DNA of 64,000 bases from Peptostreptococcaceae bacterium oral taxon 113 str. W5053. GTDB lineage: Bacteria; Bacillota; Clostridia; Tissierellales; Peptoniphilaceae. The notes beneath the pieces were generated by a model, which saw only the letters and a list, made by a program, of their open reading frames with translations, was not told where the DNA came from and made no database searches. The stretch is from contig KI259809.1 of assembly GCA_000467935.1 (NCBI GenBank), positions 53,556-117,555 on the forward strand, in the 5' to 3' direction. Position 1 is the first letter of the stretch. Every line of letters starts with the position of its first letter. Shown piece by piece: positions 53,401 to 62,654 of the stretch. The position numbers and the translations under genes were made by a program.

Positions 53401-54731
53401 AAATTTTTGGGAAAGCAAATGTTATTCGAGCTGGAACAATTGGTACAATTTCAGATAAAACAGCTTTTGGATATATTAAGAATTATTCTGAGAAAACGAA
53501 TAAACAATTTAATAGTGCTGAATTACGCAGAATGCAAGGAATATTAAACGGAATAAAACGAACTACCGGACAACATCCCGGTGGAATCATGATTTTTCCA
53601 AAGGAGAAAAATATTTATGAATTTACACCGCTTCAACACCCTGCCGATGATATAAAGGCAGATGTTATAACAACGCATTTTAGCTATAAAGCGTTATCAG
53701 GACATGTGTTAAAATTAGATATTCTAGGACATGACGTTCCATCTATTATTAAAATGCTTTCTGATTTAACAGGAATTGATCCGCTAACAATACCTCTTGG
53801 AGATCAACAAACGATGAAGATCTTTGAAGGAGATAAGGATGCATTAATATCTACATTAGGCATTCCTGAATTTGGAACAGAATTTGTTCAAAATATGTTG
53901 GAAGAAACGCATCCCACCACTTTTTCGGAATTAGTTCGTATAAGCGGTTTATCTCATGGCACGGATGTTTGGGTGGGAAATGCAAAATCTTTAATTGAAG
54001 AAGGAGTTGCATCATTAAAGGGAGTTATCTGTACTCGTGATGATATTATGACTTATTTAATTCATGCGGGATTAGAAAAAAAGATGTCTTTTACAATTAT
54101 GGAATCAGTTCGAAAAGGGAAAGGTCTTAAAACTGAACATGAAGAGGCGATGCACGAAAAAGAAGTTCCTCAGTGGTATATCGATTCTTGTAATAAGATA
54201 AAATATATGTTTCCGAAAGCACATGCTGTAGCATATGTTTTAATGAGTTATAGGATTGCATATTTTAAAGTACATTATCCTGAAGCTTTCTATGCAACAT
54301 ATTTTTCAACAAAAATTAATGATTTTCCCCCTTGTGTATTGCAAGGCAAAGAGAGCATTGAAAATAAAATCTTAAAATTAAAAGAAAATGAGGAGATGTC
54401 TACTAAGGAACAACTAGAATATCAAGTATTGGAAGTAGCCTTGGAAATGTATAACCGAGGAATTGTTATGGAAAATGTATCTATTGAAAAATCTTCTGCG
54501 AATCAATTTCTTGTATCGGGGAAAGGAGTTTTACTGCCTCCTTTTAGAGCGCTGGAATATGTTAGCGATGCTATTGCAAGTAATATATTTGATGAAGCAA
54601 AAAAAGGAAGTTTTTTATCTATTGAAGATTTTTCAAAAAGAACGAAAGCCAACAAAAATGCTATAGAATCAATGAAATATTCAGGCTTATTAAATGGTTT
54701 AAGTGAAACCAATCAACTGAGTTTTTTCTGA
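50463..54731 (+). CDS. polC: DNA polymerase III alpha subunit, PolC type
   Basis: The replicative polymerase of low-GC Gram-positives. Order: N-terminal domain, OB-fold (about 225-325), split PHP domain (from about 333), an inserted 3'-5' exonuclease (VFDIETTGL about 420; HNADFDTSF; HRAKDDAVATAH), the rest of the PHP domain, then the polymerase core with SRGSVGSSFVATM, a CPNC-CPNC zinc site and PDIDLNFAGEY. The exonuclease and polymerase residues look intact. Several PHP metal ligands are replaced: Cys337 in CVHTKMS, Ile371 in TDIDVVQ, Asp in YGLD and Tyr735 in NVYYL. GTG start. Length 1422 is normal. Confidence 0.97.
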   Translation: MLSLYDLLMNNKIVPDKFEQGERLKKILIEKCEWDRDVDSLTIYIQDLDDTAETVKILDLFKKVDLSIKRINLVKVEMPNKNQVLTIQSIRDFLNTLTNEYSGYIEFLTSLEINKDKKTLIFNIDNIIIFEQIKKSTLSNVLIEHIKERYNTQYDVKFQLNKSFLKENTFLNQSDESIHELAEKVSEKAKDSIKRKESSERLEKIRQKSKLSMEEFRKLSQIFVRDLNSDITECLIIGKLINMSERDLSQGVSGLNKTVVVMDIYDKTGTISCKTFIKNNELEQFHKEVKVGNYYRIAGKHQYDSYDKAMQIQIKLIEPIKSKSSSDDAKQKRTELCVHTKMSMADGLVDIEELMKRLVKWEHKAVGITDIDVVQAFPEVAEISKKYGIKVVYGLDTTLIEEKETIFIGVGDNKAYSKFVVFDIETTGLSPQYDKITEIGAAKIENGVIVDTFNQLINPEKLIPRKVESLTGITNEMVKDKPLINQVLPEFIQFCEDAVLVAHNADFDTSFIFKNVNDLNLNFRPPYIDTLPMARVILTDLKRHRLDTLTKYYKITLENHHRAKDDAVATAHVFMKLLETEGIKPPFSLTKDLNQIGNQLLLKRFGGNRIKLLALNQQGIYNLYQIVTESHLNSFYGRAKVDVEFLQTHKEGLLVGSGGYGSELYNLLERGVSDKILTDQINKYDFIEIHPPVTLYWREDKELSGEIFQYERLIKRLVSLGKKCNKIIIATGNVYYLDAEDAKMREILYVGGQPRYFDDFASSLYFRNTSDMLNQFSFLGESLSKELVIYNPQKIVDMVEDVHIILPGTYSPSIPGSDDMLREMTYRKAKSIYGDVLPVEVSSRLERELTSIISNGYSVLYIIAQKLVTKSNRDGYLVGSRGSVGSSFVATMADITEVNPLSPHYICPNCKYSEFIKDGSYQSGVDMPDKLCPNCKTELKKDGHEIPFEVFLGFEGDKEPDIDLNFAGEYQSTAHKYIEEIFGKANVIRAGTIGTISDKTAFGYIKNYSEKTNKQFNSAELRRMQGILNGIKRTTGQHPGGIMIFPKEKNIYEFTPLQHPADDIKADVITTHFSYKALSGHVLKLDILGHDVPSIIKMLSDLTGIDPLTIPLGDQQTMKIFEGDKDALISTLGIPEFGTEFVQNMLEETHPTTFSELVRISGLSHGTDVWVGNAKSLIEEGVASLKGVICTRDDIMTYLIHAGLEKKMSFTIMESVRKGKGLKTEHEEAMHEKEVPQWYIDSCNKIKYMFPKAHAVAYVLMSYRIAYFKVHYPEAFYATYFSTKINDFPPCVLQGKESIENKILKLKENEEMSTKEQLEYQVLEVALEMYNRGIVMENVSIEKSSANQFLVSGKGVLLPPFRALEYVSDAIASNIFDEAKKGSFLSIEDFSKRTKANKNAIESMKYSGLLNGLSETNQLSFF

Positions 54732-54735
54732 TAAA

Positions 54736-54764
54736 TTGACAATTTGTTTTGAGCGGTCTATACT
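54736..54764 (+). promoter_or_regulatory. Promoter of aspS
   Basis: A perfect -35 TTGACA (54736-54741), a 17-base spacer and TATACT (54759-54764) lie directly after polC. Transcription would start about 28 bases before the aspS start. Confidence 0.85.
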
Positions 54765-54798
54765 GAATTTTAGGTAAATCCATATAGGGAGGGGTATT

Positions 54799-56565
54799 AT
54801 GGGAAACATGGATGGTTTACGAAGAACACATTATTGTGGAAGTTTGAGAAAAGAACACATTGGACAAGAAGTAGTTTTAATGGGATGGGTTCAAAAACAA
54901 AGAGATCTTGGTCATTTAATTTTTATCGATATTAGAGATTATACTGGAATTTGCCAAGTCGTGATAAAAGATACAGATTCATTTTGTGATTTAACTAAAA
55001 CAGTTCGCAGTGAATTTGTTATTGCAGTTCGCGGAATTGTTCGCTCAAGAGAATCTGTAAATACAGAAATTCCTACGGGAGAAATAGAATTAGAAACTAA
55101 TATGTTTAAAGTCTTAGCCGAATCAAAAACTCCCCCAATATATGTAAAAAACGATGATACGGCTCAAGAGAACTTAAGATTAAAGTATAGATATTTGGAT
55201 TTAAGAAAGCCTTCGATTCAAAAAAACTTAAGAATTCGTGGAAAAATGGCGAAAGCATTTCGCGATTTTTTAGACAACAATACCTTTTTGGAAGTAGAAA
55301 CACCGATATTAACTAAACCTACTCCAGAAGGAGCAAGAGATTATCTGGTACCAAGTCGTGTAAATCCACATGAGTTTTACGCTTTACCTCAATCGCCTCA
55401 GTTAATGAAGCAGATGTTAATGCTTGGAGGAATTGACAGATACTATCAGATAGCTCGTTGTTTTAGGGATGAGGATTTAAGAGCTAACAGACAACCTGAA
55501 TTTACTCAGGTGGATATTGAAATGTCATTTGTCGATGTTGATGATGTAATTTCGATGAATGAAAGATTAATTCAATATGTATTTAAGACAATTAAAAATA
55601 TTGAGTTACCTACTCCTTTTCCGAGAATGAAATACTCTGAAGCAATAGAAAAATATGGTAGCGATAAACCGGATTTACGTTTTGACATGCAGATTCATAA
55701 TGTCAACTTTCTTTCTTCTTTAATGGATTTTTCGGTATTTACAGAAGCGGCTTTAAACGGAAGAATAGGTGCAATTTGCGTAAAAAAGGCAGCTGAAAAA
55801 TATTCAAGGAAAGCAATTGTTAAATTGGAAGATATTGTAAAAACTTTCGGTGCTAAAGGGCTAATTTGGATAAAAATTGAGGAAGAAGGGTTTAGTTCTT
55901 CGATTAATAAATTTTTAAATGAAAATGCATATAAAGCTTTAGTAAAAGAGATGGATGCTGAAGTTGGAGATATTATTTTTGTCGTTGCAGGTTCTTATGC
56001 GAAGACGCAAGATAGTTTAGGAGCTTTACGTGTTCATTTTGGCAAAGAAATGAATTTGTATAATCAGAATGATTTGGCGATTACCTGGATTGTAGAATTT
56101 CCATTATTTGAATATGATGAAGAAGAGCAACGGTATGTAGCTAAACATCATCCATTTACTCATCCAATGGAAGAGGATATAGCCCTCATTGAAACTCATC
56201 CTGAAAAAATGAGAGCGAAGGCCTATGATATTGTAATGAATGGAGATGAAATGGGAGGAGGCTCCATTCGAATTAACACAGTCGATTTACAAGAAAAAAT
56301 GTTTAAAGCCTTAGGGTTAGATGAAGACACTGTACGTAGAAAGTTTGGATTTTTTGTAGATGCATTTCAATATGGAGCGCCACCTCATGGGGGTATTGCT
56401 TATGGATTTGATCGCCTTGCAATGTTAATGACAGGAACAGACAATATTAAAGATGTATTAGCTTTTCCAAAAACTCAATCCGCTACATGTCCATTAACGG
56501 GGGCTCCGAGTATAGTGGATGAAAAACAATTAGCAGAAGCCCATATTATGTTAAGAAATGAATAA
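54799..56565 (+). CDS. aspS: Aspartyl-tRNA synthetase
   Basis: A class II synthetase of the bacterial type. N-terminal anticodon-binding OB-fold (VVLMGWVQKQRDLGHLIF), motif 2 region FRDEDLRANRQPEFTQVDIEMSF, a GAD insertion (about 290-400) and motif 3 GIAYGFDRLAMLMTG. Length 588 is normal. GGGAGGGG precedes the ATG. No T-box structure is visible in the short leader. hisS, its usual partner, is not in the window. Confidence 0.97.
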   Translation: MGNMDGLRRTHYCGSLRKEHIGQEVVLMGWVQKQRDLGHLIFIDIRDYTGICQVVIKDTDSFCDLTKTVRSEFVIAVRGIVRSRESVNTEIPTGEIELETNMFKVLAESKTPPIYVKNDDTAQENLRLKYRYLDLRKPSIQKNLRIRGKMAKAFRDFLDNNTFLEVETPILTKPTPEGARDYLVPSRVNPHEFYALPQSPQLMKQMLMLGGIDRYYQIARCFRDEDLRANRQPEFTQVDIEMSFVDVDDVISMNERLIQYVFKTIKNIELPTPFPRMKYSEAIEKYGSDKPDLRFDMQIHNVNFLSSLMDFSVFTEAALNGRIGAICVKKAAEKYSRKAIVKLEDIVKTFGAKGLIWIKIEEEGFSSSINKFLNENAYKALVKEMDAEVGDIIFVVAGSYAKTQDSLGALRVHFGKEMNLYNQNDLAITWIVEFPLFEYDEEEQRYVAKHHPFTHPMEEDIALIETHPEKMRAKAYDIVMNGDEMGGGSIRINTVDLQEKMFKALGLDEDTVRRKFGFFVDAFQYGAPPHGGIAYGFDRLAMLMTGTDNIKDVLAFPKTQSATCPLTGAPSIVDEKQLAEAHIMLRNE

Positions 56566-57268
56566 TATATTTTGGGAACGAACAATAGCATTGATAGGAG
56601 AAGAAGCTTTTCAGTTGCTTAATAAATCAACAGTAGCTATTTTCGGACTTGGAGGAGTTGGCGGATATGCATTAGAGGCAATTGTCCGAAGCGGAGTTGG
56701 AAATGTCTATATTTATGACTATGATGTGGTTAAAAAAAATAATTTTAATCGCCAAATTATTGCAACAAATTCAAATTTAGAAAAGCTTAAAATTGAAGTT
56801 TCAGAGAATAGAATGCGAGATATAAACCCTACTGTTAATATAATTGCAAATGGAGATTTTATCAATTCTACTTCAAGTATCGCTTTTGAAAAATTTGATT
56901 ATGTGATAGATGCTATTGATACAGTCAGCAGTAAACTCTACTTGATACGCGAATGTATTGTGCGAAATGTCCCTATTATTTCTTCCATGGGAACGGGGAA
57001 TAAAATGAAACCTGAATTATTTGAAATTACAAATATAAAAAACACTTCTGTTTGCCCCTTAGCTAGAGTAATAAGAAAAGAATTAAGGGATATAGATACT
57101 AGGAAATTAATGGTTGTATATTCAAAAGAAATTCCTAAAAAAATAACATTTGGAGAAAAAGGCAGACATATACCGGCCTCATCACCATTTGTTCCTCCGG
57201 TAGCCGGTTTTTTGCTTGCCTCATATGTAATCAGACAATTAATTCATTGGAAGGAGAGTTATGTATAA
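56558..57268 (+). CDS. tcdA: tRNA threonylcarbamoyladenosine dehydratase (TcdA/CsdL)
   Basis: An E1-like adenylating enzyme that cyclises t6A37 in tRNA. The ATP motif is GLGGVGGYALEAIVRSGVG, followed by NFNRQIIA, DAIDTVSSKLYLI and SSMGTGNKMKPE. CPLARVIRKELR is diagnostic. Length 236. It overlaps aspS by eight bases and the next gene by eight. Confidence 0.94.
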   Translation: MNNIFWERTIALIGEEAFQLLNKSTVAIFGLGGVGGYALEAIVRSGVGNVYIYDYDVVKKNNFNRQIIATNSNLEKLKIEVSENRMRDINPTVNIIANGDFINSTSSIAFEKFDYVIDAIDTVSSKLYLIRECIVRNVPIISSMGTGNKMKPELFEITNIKNTSVCPLARVIRKELRDIDTRKLMVVYSKEIPKKITFGEKGRHIPASSPFVPPVAGFLLASYVIRQLIHWKESYV

Positions 57269-57698
57269 ACAAGGAATTGTATGTGATGTTAACGAAAAAT
57301 ATGCGACTATATATTTTTTAAGGGATAGCGCATGTGGCGGAGAGTGTGTTTCTTGTAAAGGGTGTGAGGCACAAGAGATGACGGTTCAAGTTTTAAATAC
57401 TCAAGGTGCTTCTATTGGGGATAGAGTGGAAGTGATTTCTGATGAAAAGCAAATGATGAAAATAAGTACTTTAATGTATTTAATTCCGTTTTCAGCTTTT
57501 TTATTAGGAATGGCTTTGGGGTATTACATTATTGGAAGTTTTTTTGAAAAACCTTATACAGAAATTTTTTCTATTATTATTGGGATTTTATTTATTATTT
57601 TGTCCAGAATTATTTTAAGAACCATGGACGATAAATGGGGGAAAAACATTCAGCATGCTTTAAGCATACAAATTATACAACGAAGAGAGGAAATGTAA
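57261..57698 (+). CDS. SoxR-reducing system RseC-like membrane protein
   Basis: A 145-residue RseC/MucC-family protein. The N-terminal half has a cysteine cluster, ACGGECVSCKGCEA, which could bind an iron-sulfur cluster. GDRVEV precedes two membrane segments (about 70-90 and 97-118). RseC partners the Rnf complex in several bacteria, but no rnf genes are in this window. The glyA start follows directly. Confidence 0.88.
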   Translation: MYKQGIVCDVNEKYATIYFLRDSACGGECVSCKGCEAQEMTVQVLNTQGASIGDRVEVISDEKQMMKISTLMYLIPFSAFLLGMALGYYIIGSFFEKPYTEIFSIIIGILFIILSRIILRTMDDKWGKNIQHALSIQIIQRREEM

Positions 57699-58940
57699 AT
57701 GCATCTAACTCATGTAAAAAATACAGATATTGAAGTTTTTAAAGCGATTACAGAAGAAATTAATCGGCAGAATTCTAATATAGAACTAATTGCTTCAGAA
57801 AATTTTGTATCACCTGCAGTTATGGAAGCTATGGGTTCTGAACTGACCAATAAATACGCTGAAGGGTATCCAGGAAAACGATATTATGGCGGATGTGAAT
57901 ATGTTGATATTGTAGAGAATATCGCGATTGATCGTTTAAAAAGATTGTTTCACGCGGATTATGCAAATGTTCAACCGCATTCCGGCTCAAATGCAAATTT
58001 AAGTGTATTTTTAGCAGCTGTTAATCCTGGCGATACAGTGCTTGGGATGAATTTATCTGAAGGAGGACATTTGTCTCATGGATCTTCTGTCAATATTTCC
58101 GGACGATATTTTAATATTGTTTCCTATGGAGTCAATCCAAAAACAGAACAAATTGATTATGACATGATATTAGAGACTGCTAAAAAAACACAGCCAAAAA
58201 TGATTATTGCAGGGGCAAGTGCATACCCTAGGTTTATTGATTTTAAAAAATTTCATGATATTGCTAAAGAGGTTGGCGCATATTTAATGGTTGATATGGC
58301 TCATATTGCCGGATTAATTGCTGCAGGTTTACATCCGGATCCAATTCCTTTTGCAGATTTTGTAACAACTACTACGCATAAAACTTTGCGTGGGCCAAGG
58401 GGAGGAGCTATTCTTTGTAAAGAAGAATATGGAAAATTAATTGATAAAAATATTTTTCCAGGTTTACAAGGCGGTCCTTTAATGCATGTTATTGCGGCAA
58501 AAGCAGTATGCTTTCAAGAGGCATTACAAGATGATTTTAAAATTTATCAAAATCAAATTATCAAAAATGCTAAAGTGTTATCTGAAACGTTATCCAAAGA
58601 AGGATTACGCTTAGTTTCAAGGGGAACAGATAATCATTTAATGTTAATTGATACGAAGTCTATCGGTTTGACTGGAAAAGAAGCAGAAAAAATCTTGCAT
58701 GAATGCAATATAACTGTAAATAAAAATACAATTCCAAATGACCAAGAGAGTCCTTTTATTACCAGTGGAATTAGAATTGGAACTCCGGCTGTGACTTCTT
58801 GCGGAATGAAAGAGGATGAAATGAGAATTGTAGGTGAATTAATAGCAAGTGCTTTAAAGAAAACAAAAGCAACTTCTCTTATTAAAGAAAATGTTTTAGA
58901 ATTAATGAAATCTTTTGCTCCAAATAAAAAAGCGGTTTAA
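57699..58940 (+). CDS. glyA: Serine hydroxymethyltransferase
   Basis: A PLP enzyme that converts serine to glycine and loads one-carbon units on tetrahydrofolate. IELIASENFVSPAVM and NKYAEGYPGKRYYGGCEYVD are hallmarks. The PLP Lys228 lies in TTTTHKTLRGPRGG. Length 413 is normal. GAGAGGAAATG is a suitable ribosome site. The stop is within a terminator stem. Confidence 0.97.
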   Translation: MHLTHVKNTDIEVFKAITEEINRQNSNIELIASENFVSPAVMEAMGSELTNKYAEGYPGKRYYGGCEYVDIVENIAIDRLKRLFHADYANVQPHSGSNANLSVFLAAVNPGDTVLGMNLSEGGHLSHGSSVNISGRYFNIVSYGVNPKTEQIDYDMILETAKKTQPKMIIAGASAYPRFIDFKKFHDIAKEVGAYLMVDMAHIAGLIAAGLHPDPIPFADFVTTTTHKTLRGPRGGAILCKEEYGKLIDKNIFPGLQGGPLMHVIAAKAVCFQEALQDDFKIYQNQIIKNAKVLSETLSKEGLRLVSRGTDNHLMLIDTKSIGLTGKEAEKILHECNITVNKNTIPNDQESPFITSGIRIGTPAVTSCGMKEDEMRIVGELIASALKKTKATSLIKENVLELMKSFAPNKKAV

Positions 58941-58950
58941 CCGCTTTTTT
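58926..58950 (+). terminator. Terminator overlapping the glyA stop
   Basis: AAAAAAGCGG (58926-58935) pairs with CCGCTTTTTT (58941-58950), and more T follow. The loop TTTAA includes the glyA TAA. Confidence 0.88.
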
Positions 58951-59037
58951 ATTTTCTATGAAAGGAATTTAAGTATTTAATTTTTAATTATCATATGATA
59001 GAATGCGATTAGTATTTAAGAAAGGAAACATTTGATC

Positions 59038-60357
59038 ATGAATAAAAAAGGGTTAGTTTGTATTGTTGGAAGACCAAATGTTGGAAAGTCTACGCTATTT
59101 AATAAAATGGTTCAAAAGAGAATTGCTATTACAGAAGGTACGCCGGGAGTTACAAGGGATCGACTGTATCAAACTGTTGAATGGCAAAACAATTATTTTA
59201 CATTGATTGATACAGGTGGGCTGGAGGTTAAATCAGAAGAAATTTTTTTGAAGAATATTAGATTTCAAGCTGAATTGGCAATTGAAATGGCTGATTTAGT
59301 TTTATTTGTTGTGGATGGGAAATCCGGTTTACAAACTGAAGATATTGAAATAGGAAAATTATTAAGAAAATCCGGAAAATCAACCATACTTGTTGTCAAT
59401 AAAATAGATTCTTATAAAGTGCCGACAGATATTTATGAATTCTATGAATTAGGCTTTTCAAAGATGATGATTATATCTGCAGAGCAAAGCTTTGGAATAG
59501 GAGATTTGTTGGATGAAATAGTTTTACATCTTCCCAAATGCAATTACGATATGGATGAGGAGAAAAATAGAGTAGCTGTTATAGGAAAGCCTAATGTAGG
59601 AAAATCTTCTCTTATTAATAGAATTTTAGGAGAAGAAAGAATGATTGTGACGAATATTGCCGGAACAACAAGAGATGCCATTGATTCCTATGTTACACGT
59701 AACAATAAAGAATATATTTTTGTAGATACAGCCGGCCTTAGAAAAAGAGGAAAAATTAATGAGTCCTTGGAAAGATATAGCGTTATTCGCACTTTGCGTG
59801 CGATAGACAATGCGGATATTTGTCTTTTATTGATAGATGCTTCAGAAGGCGTAACAGAACAAGATAGCAAAATATTGGGTTATGCACATGATAATGGAAA
59901 GGCGTGTGGAATTTTAGTAAACAAATGGGATCTTATTGAAAAAGACAATTCTACAGTGAAGACTTTTGAACAACAAATACGAAAGGAACTTGGTTTTGCA
60001 CAATATGCTCCTATTTTATTTATTAGTGCAAAAACAGGACAAAGAATTGATAAAATATTTTTAATGTTAGAAGAGATTTATGAAAACTACAACGCTAGAA
60101 TTGCTACCAATGTGTTAAATAAGGTATTAAATGAAGCGATTATCTCTACACCTCCACCATCGGATAAAGGCGTAAGGTTAAAAATTTACTATATGACTCA
60201 AATAAATACATGTCCTCCGCGTTTTTTACTTTTTGTCAATCGAATGGATTTGGCTCATTTTTCTTATTTAAGATATTTGGAAAATCAGCTTAGACAAGCC
60301 TTTAACTTTTCAGGATGCCCAATTAAATTTGAAATTAAAGAAAGAGGAGAAAAATGA
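59038..60357 (+). CDS. der: Ribosome biogenesis GTPase Der (EngA)
   Basis: A double GTPase needed for 50S assembly. The first G domain opens CIVGRPNVGKSTLFN with DTGGLE. The second has VIGKPNVGKSSLINR and DTAGLRKRGKI. A KH-like C-terminal domain (about 355-439) follows. I use ATG 59038; a TTG at 59032 is possible. Length 439. It overlaps plsY by four bases, a common pair. Confidence 0.97.
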   Translation: MNKKGLVCIVGRPNVGKSTLFNKMVQKRIAITEGTPGVTRDRLYQTVEWQNNYFTLIDTGGLEVKSEEIFLKNIRFQAELAIEMADLVLFVVDGKSGLQTEDIEIGKLLRKSGKSTILVVNKIDSYKVPTDIYEFYELGFSKMMIISAEQSFGIGDLLDEIVLHLPKCNYDMDEEKNRVAVIGKPNVGKSSLINRILGEERMIVTNIAGTTRDAIDSYVTRNNKEYIFVDTAGLRKRGKINESLERYSVIRTLRAIDNADICLLLIDASEGVTEQDSKILGYAHDNGKACGILVNKWDLIEKDNSTVKTFEQQIRKELGFAQYAPILFISAKTGQRIDKIFLMLEEIYENYNARIATNVLNKVLNEAIISTPPPSDKGVRLKIYYMTQINTCPPRFLLFVNRMDLAHFSYLRYLENQLRQAFNFSGCPIKFEIKERGEK

Positions 60358-60932
60358 AGTACATTCTTTGCATTATAATATCTTATTTTCTCGGGAATCT
60401 ATTATTTGCGTATATTTTTGGAAAACTCTTTAAAAAAAGAGATTTAAGAGAATTTGGGAGTCATAATCCAGGAAGTACAAATGCTGTTAGAGTTTTTGGG
60501 GTAAAAATAGGTGGTTTAGCTTTTCTTTTTGATTTTTTAAAGGGAATAATAGCCTGTTTTGTCGGGCTGAAAATTGCAGGCTATTATGGTTTGTTACTAA
60601 GTGGTCTTTTTGTTATCATTGGACATAATTGGCCGATGTTTTTTAACTTTCAAGGAGGAAAGGGAATAGCTTCTTCTTGTGGAGTTTTGCTTATGTACGA
60701 TTATCGCTTATTTTTCGTTGCGATTTTGTTTTTTATGCTTGTGTTTTTTTGGAAAAAGATTGTTTCTTTAGCATCCATTACAGCTTCTTTAGCGTCAATG
60801 GTCATAGGCTGCTTTATCTTAAATAATGTGTTTGGCAAATTAATGTTAGTATGTTTGGCTCTGATGGCATTTATTCGTCATAAAGACAATATAAAGCGAT
60901 TGATTCATAATGAAGAAAAGCCTATTGTGTAA
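60354..60932 (+). CDS. plsY: Glycerol-3-phosphate acyltransferase PlsY
   Basis: A membrane enzyme that acylates glycerol-3-phosphate with acyl phosphate. FGSHNPGSTNAVRVFG, GHNWPMFFNFQGGKGIASSCG and RHKDNIKRL are the three family motifs. Five to seven membrane segments. Length 192. plsX is not in the window. Confidence 0.96.
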   Translation: MKYILCIIISYFLGNLLFAYIFGKLFKKRDLREFGSHNPGSTNAVRVFGVKIGGLAFLFDFLKGIIACFVGLKIAGYYGLLLSGLFVIIGHNWPMFFNFQGGKGIASSCGVLLMYDYRLFFVAILFFMLVFFWKKIVSLASITASLASMVIGCFILNNVFGKLMLVCLALMAFIRHKDNIKRLIHNEEKPIV

Positions 60933-60956
60933 CTTATTCCAAAATTCATAAAAGTA

Positions 60957-60985
60957 TTGAATTTATTGGGTGTGTTTGATATACT
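60957..60985 (+). promoter_or_regulatory. Promoter of the rimP-nusA-infB operon
   Basis: TTGAAT (60957-60962), a 17-base spacer and TATACT (60980-60985) follow plsY. The predicted start of transcription is near 60992, leaving a leader of about 65 bases. Confidence 0.75.
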
Positions 60986-61011
60986 AAGTGTGTTGATAAT
61001 GTTACTGTTTG

Positions 61012-61040
61012 TGAGAGTGGGCTTTGCCCACTCTCATTGT
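61012..61040 (+). terminator. Hairpin in the rimP leader (attenuator candidate)
   Basis: TGAGAGTGGGC (61012-61022) pairs perfectly with GCCCACTCTCA (61026-61036) around TTT, followed by TTGTTTTG. Lying between promoter and first gene of the nusA operon, it could work as an attenuator. Confidence 0.65.
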
Positions 61041-61056
61041 TTTGAGGGGTGAATTT

Positions 61057-61521
61057 ATGGACAATCGCAAATTACAAGATTTTCTCTACAATTTATTTGA
61101 AGAAAGATTGAAAACTCTGGGTTTTCAATTAGTAGAAATCAAATATTTAGTAGAAAATAAGCGGAAAATTTTACGTTTCTACGTTGACTATCCTAATGGA
61201 GGGATTGATTTGGATGGTTGTGAACAAATCAGTGCAATTATTTCAAAAGAATTAGATGCCATACGTGAACTTCCGGATAATTATGATTTGGAGGTTTCTT
61301 CACCGGGTTTAGATCGACTTATTATAACAGATAAAGATTACATGAGAAATCTTAATCGTTTAGTTGAAGTTAAGCTTTATCAAAAATTAGACGGAAAGAA
61401 AGTCTATGAAGGTTTTCTTATTGATTTTAATGAAAGTTGTGTATATTTAAAAAATAACGATGTTACAGTAGAAATACAACGTTCTAATATAGCACAAAAC
61501 AAACAAAAAATTATTTTTTAG
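61057..61521 (+). CDS. rimP: Ribosome maturation factor RimP
   Basis: RimP acts in 30S assembly. LGFQLVEIKYLVENKRKILRFYVD, GIDLDGCEQIS and LEVSSPGLDRLI are diagnostic. I start at ATG 61057 after GAGGGGTG, giving 154 residues; a longer frame from 61024 would include part of the hairpin. First gene of the rimP-nusA-ylxR-infB operon. Confidence 0.95.
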   Translation: MDNRKLQDFLYNLFEERLKTLGFQLVEIKYLVENKRKILRFYVDYPNGGIDLDGCEQISAIISKELDAIRELPDNYDLEVSSPGLDRLIITDKDYMRNLNRLVEVKLYQKLDGKKVYEGFLIDFNESCVYLKNNDVTVEIQRSNIAQNKQKIIF

Positions 61522-61529
61522 GAGGATAA

Positions 61530-62654
61530 ATGAACACTGAATTTATGCAAGCGTTAAAGGATCTTCAACGCGAAAAAGGAATATCTTCGGATTCTATTAT
61601 TGATGCATTGGAAAAAGCATTGGCCAAAAGTTATGAAAAAAATTATAATGACCATCAAAATGTAAAAATTAATATTGACCCTGAAACTGGGAAATTAGAT
61701 ATTTTTGCTGAAAAATTAATTGTAGATAGTGTTGAGGAGCCAATTATTGAAATTTCTTTGAACGATGCCCGTAAAATAAATGCAAACTATCAAATTGGGG
61801 AAACGGTACTTCAATCTGTAACTCCTCATGATTTTGGAAGAATTGCTGCTCAAACTGCACGAAATATTGTTTTGCAAAAAATAAAAGATGCGGAGCGTGC
61901 TATTATATTTAGTGAATTTGAAGATCGAGAACATGAAATTATTACAGGAATAATTCAACGTATGGATAGAAATTATATATATATTGAATTAGGAAAGACA
62001 GAGGGAATGATACCACCTTCAGAACAGGTTTCCACTGAAAGTTATAGAGTCGGAGATCGATTAAAACTATATATATCAGAAGTGAAGAATACGGCTAAAG
62101 GGGCTCAAGTAATTCTTTCCAGAAATAATCCGGGTTTAGTTGTTCGACTTTTTGAATTAGAAATTCCGGAAATATCTGATGGGGTTGTAGAAATATTTTC
62201 TATTGCTCGAGAAGCCGGCTCCAGAACAAAAATTGCTGTATTTTCTAAAGATGAAAATGTCGATCCGGTGGGTGCCTGTGTAGGATTTAAAGGAACTCGA
62301 GTAAAGGCTATTGTTACTGAATTACGTGGAGAAAAAATAGATATCATTATTTGGGATAAAAATATCAAAACTTTTATTAAAAATAGTTTAAGTCCTGCAA
62401 ATATAGTAGATGTAATTATTGACGAAGAGAACAAATCAGCGGTTGTAGTGGCTCAGGAAGAACAATTATCGTTAGCTATTGGGAAAGAAGGGCAAAATGC
62501 CAGATTGGCAGCAAAACTTACTGGATGGAAAATCGACATTAAGGATGAACATGAAGCAAAAGCACTAAATTTGAAGGATAAAATGATTGAAAAAAATATT
62601 TTTGATTCTAGAGCTGAGGAAATAGAAACTGTAGAGGATAGCATAGATGATTAA
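61530..62654 (+). CDS. nusA: Transcription termination/antitermination protein NusA
   Basis: NusA binds RNA polymerase and nascent RNA. The N-terminal domain (1-125), S1 domain (about 135-200, ITGIIQRMDRNYIYIELG) and two KH domains (DPVGACVGFKGTRVKAIV; AIGKEGQNARLAAKLTGWKIDI) are present. The two acidic repeats of proteobacterial NusA are absent, as usual in Gram-positives. Length 374. AGGAGG precedes the ATG. It overlaps ylxR by eight bases. Confidence 0.97.
   Translation: MNTEFMQALKDLQREKGISSDSIIDALEKALAKSYEKNYNDHQNVKINIDPETGKLDIFAEKLIVDSVEEPIIEISLNDARKINANYQIGETVLQSVTPHDFGRIAAQTARNIVLQKIKDAERAIIFSEFEDREHEIITGIIQRMDRNYIYIELGKTEGMIPPSEQVSTESYRVGDRLKLYISEVKNTAKGAQVILSRNNPGLVVRLFELEIPEISDGVVEIFSIAREAGSRTKIAVFSKDENVDPVGACVGFKGTRVKAIVTELRGEKIDIIIWDKNIKTFIKNSLSPANIVDVIIDEENKSAVVVAQEEQLSLAIGKEGQNARLAAKLTGWKIDIKDEHEAKALNLKDKMIEKNIFDSRAEEIETVEDSIDD

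Noticed and set aside
54765..54798. T-box riboswitch before aspS
   Set aside because: The gap from the promoter to the start codon is under 40 bases, far too short, and no T-box sequence is visible.
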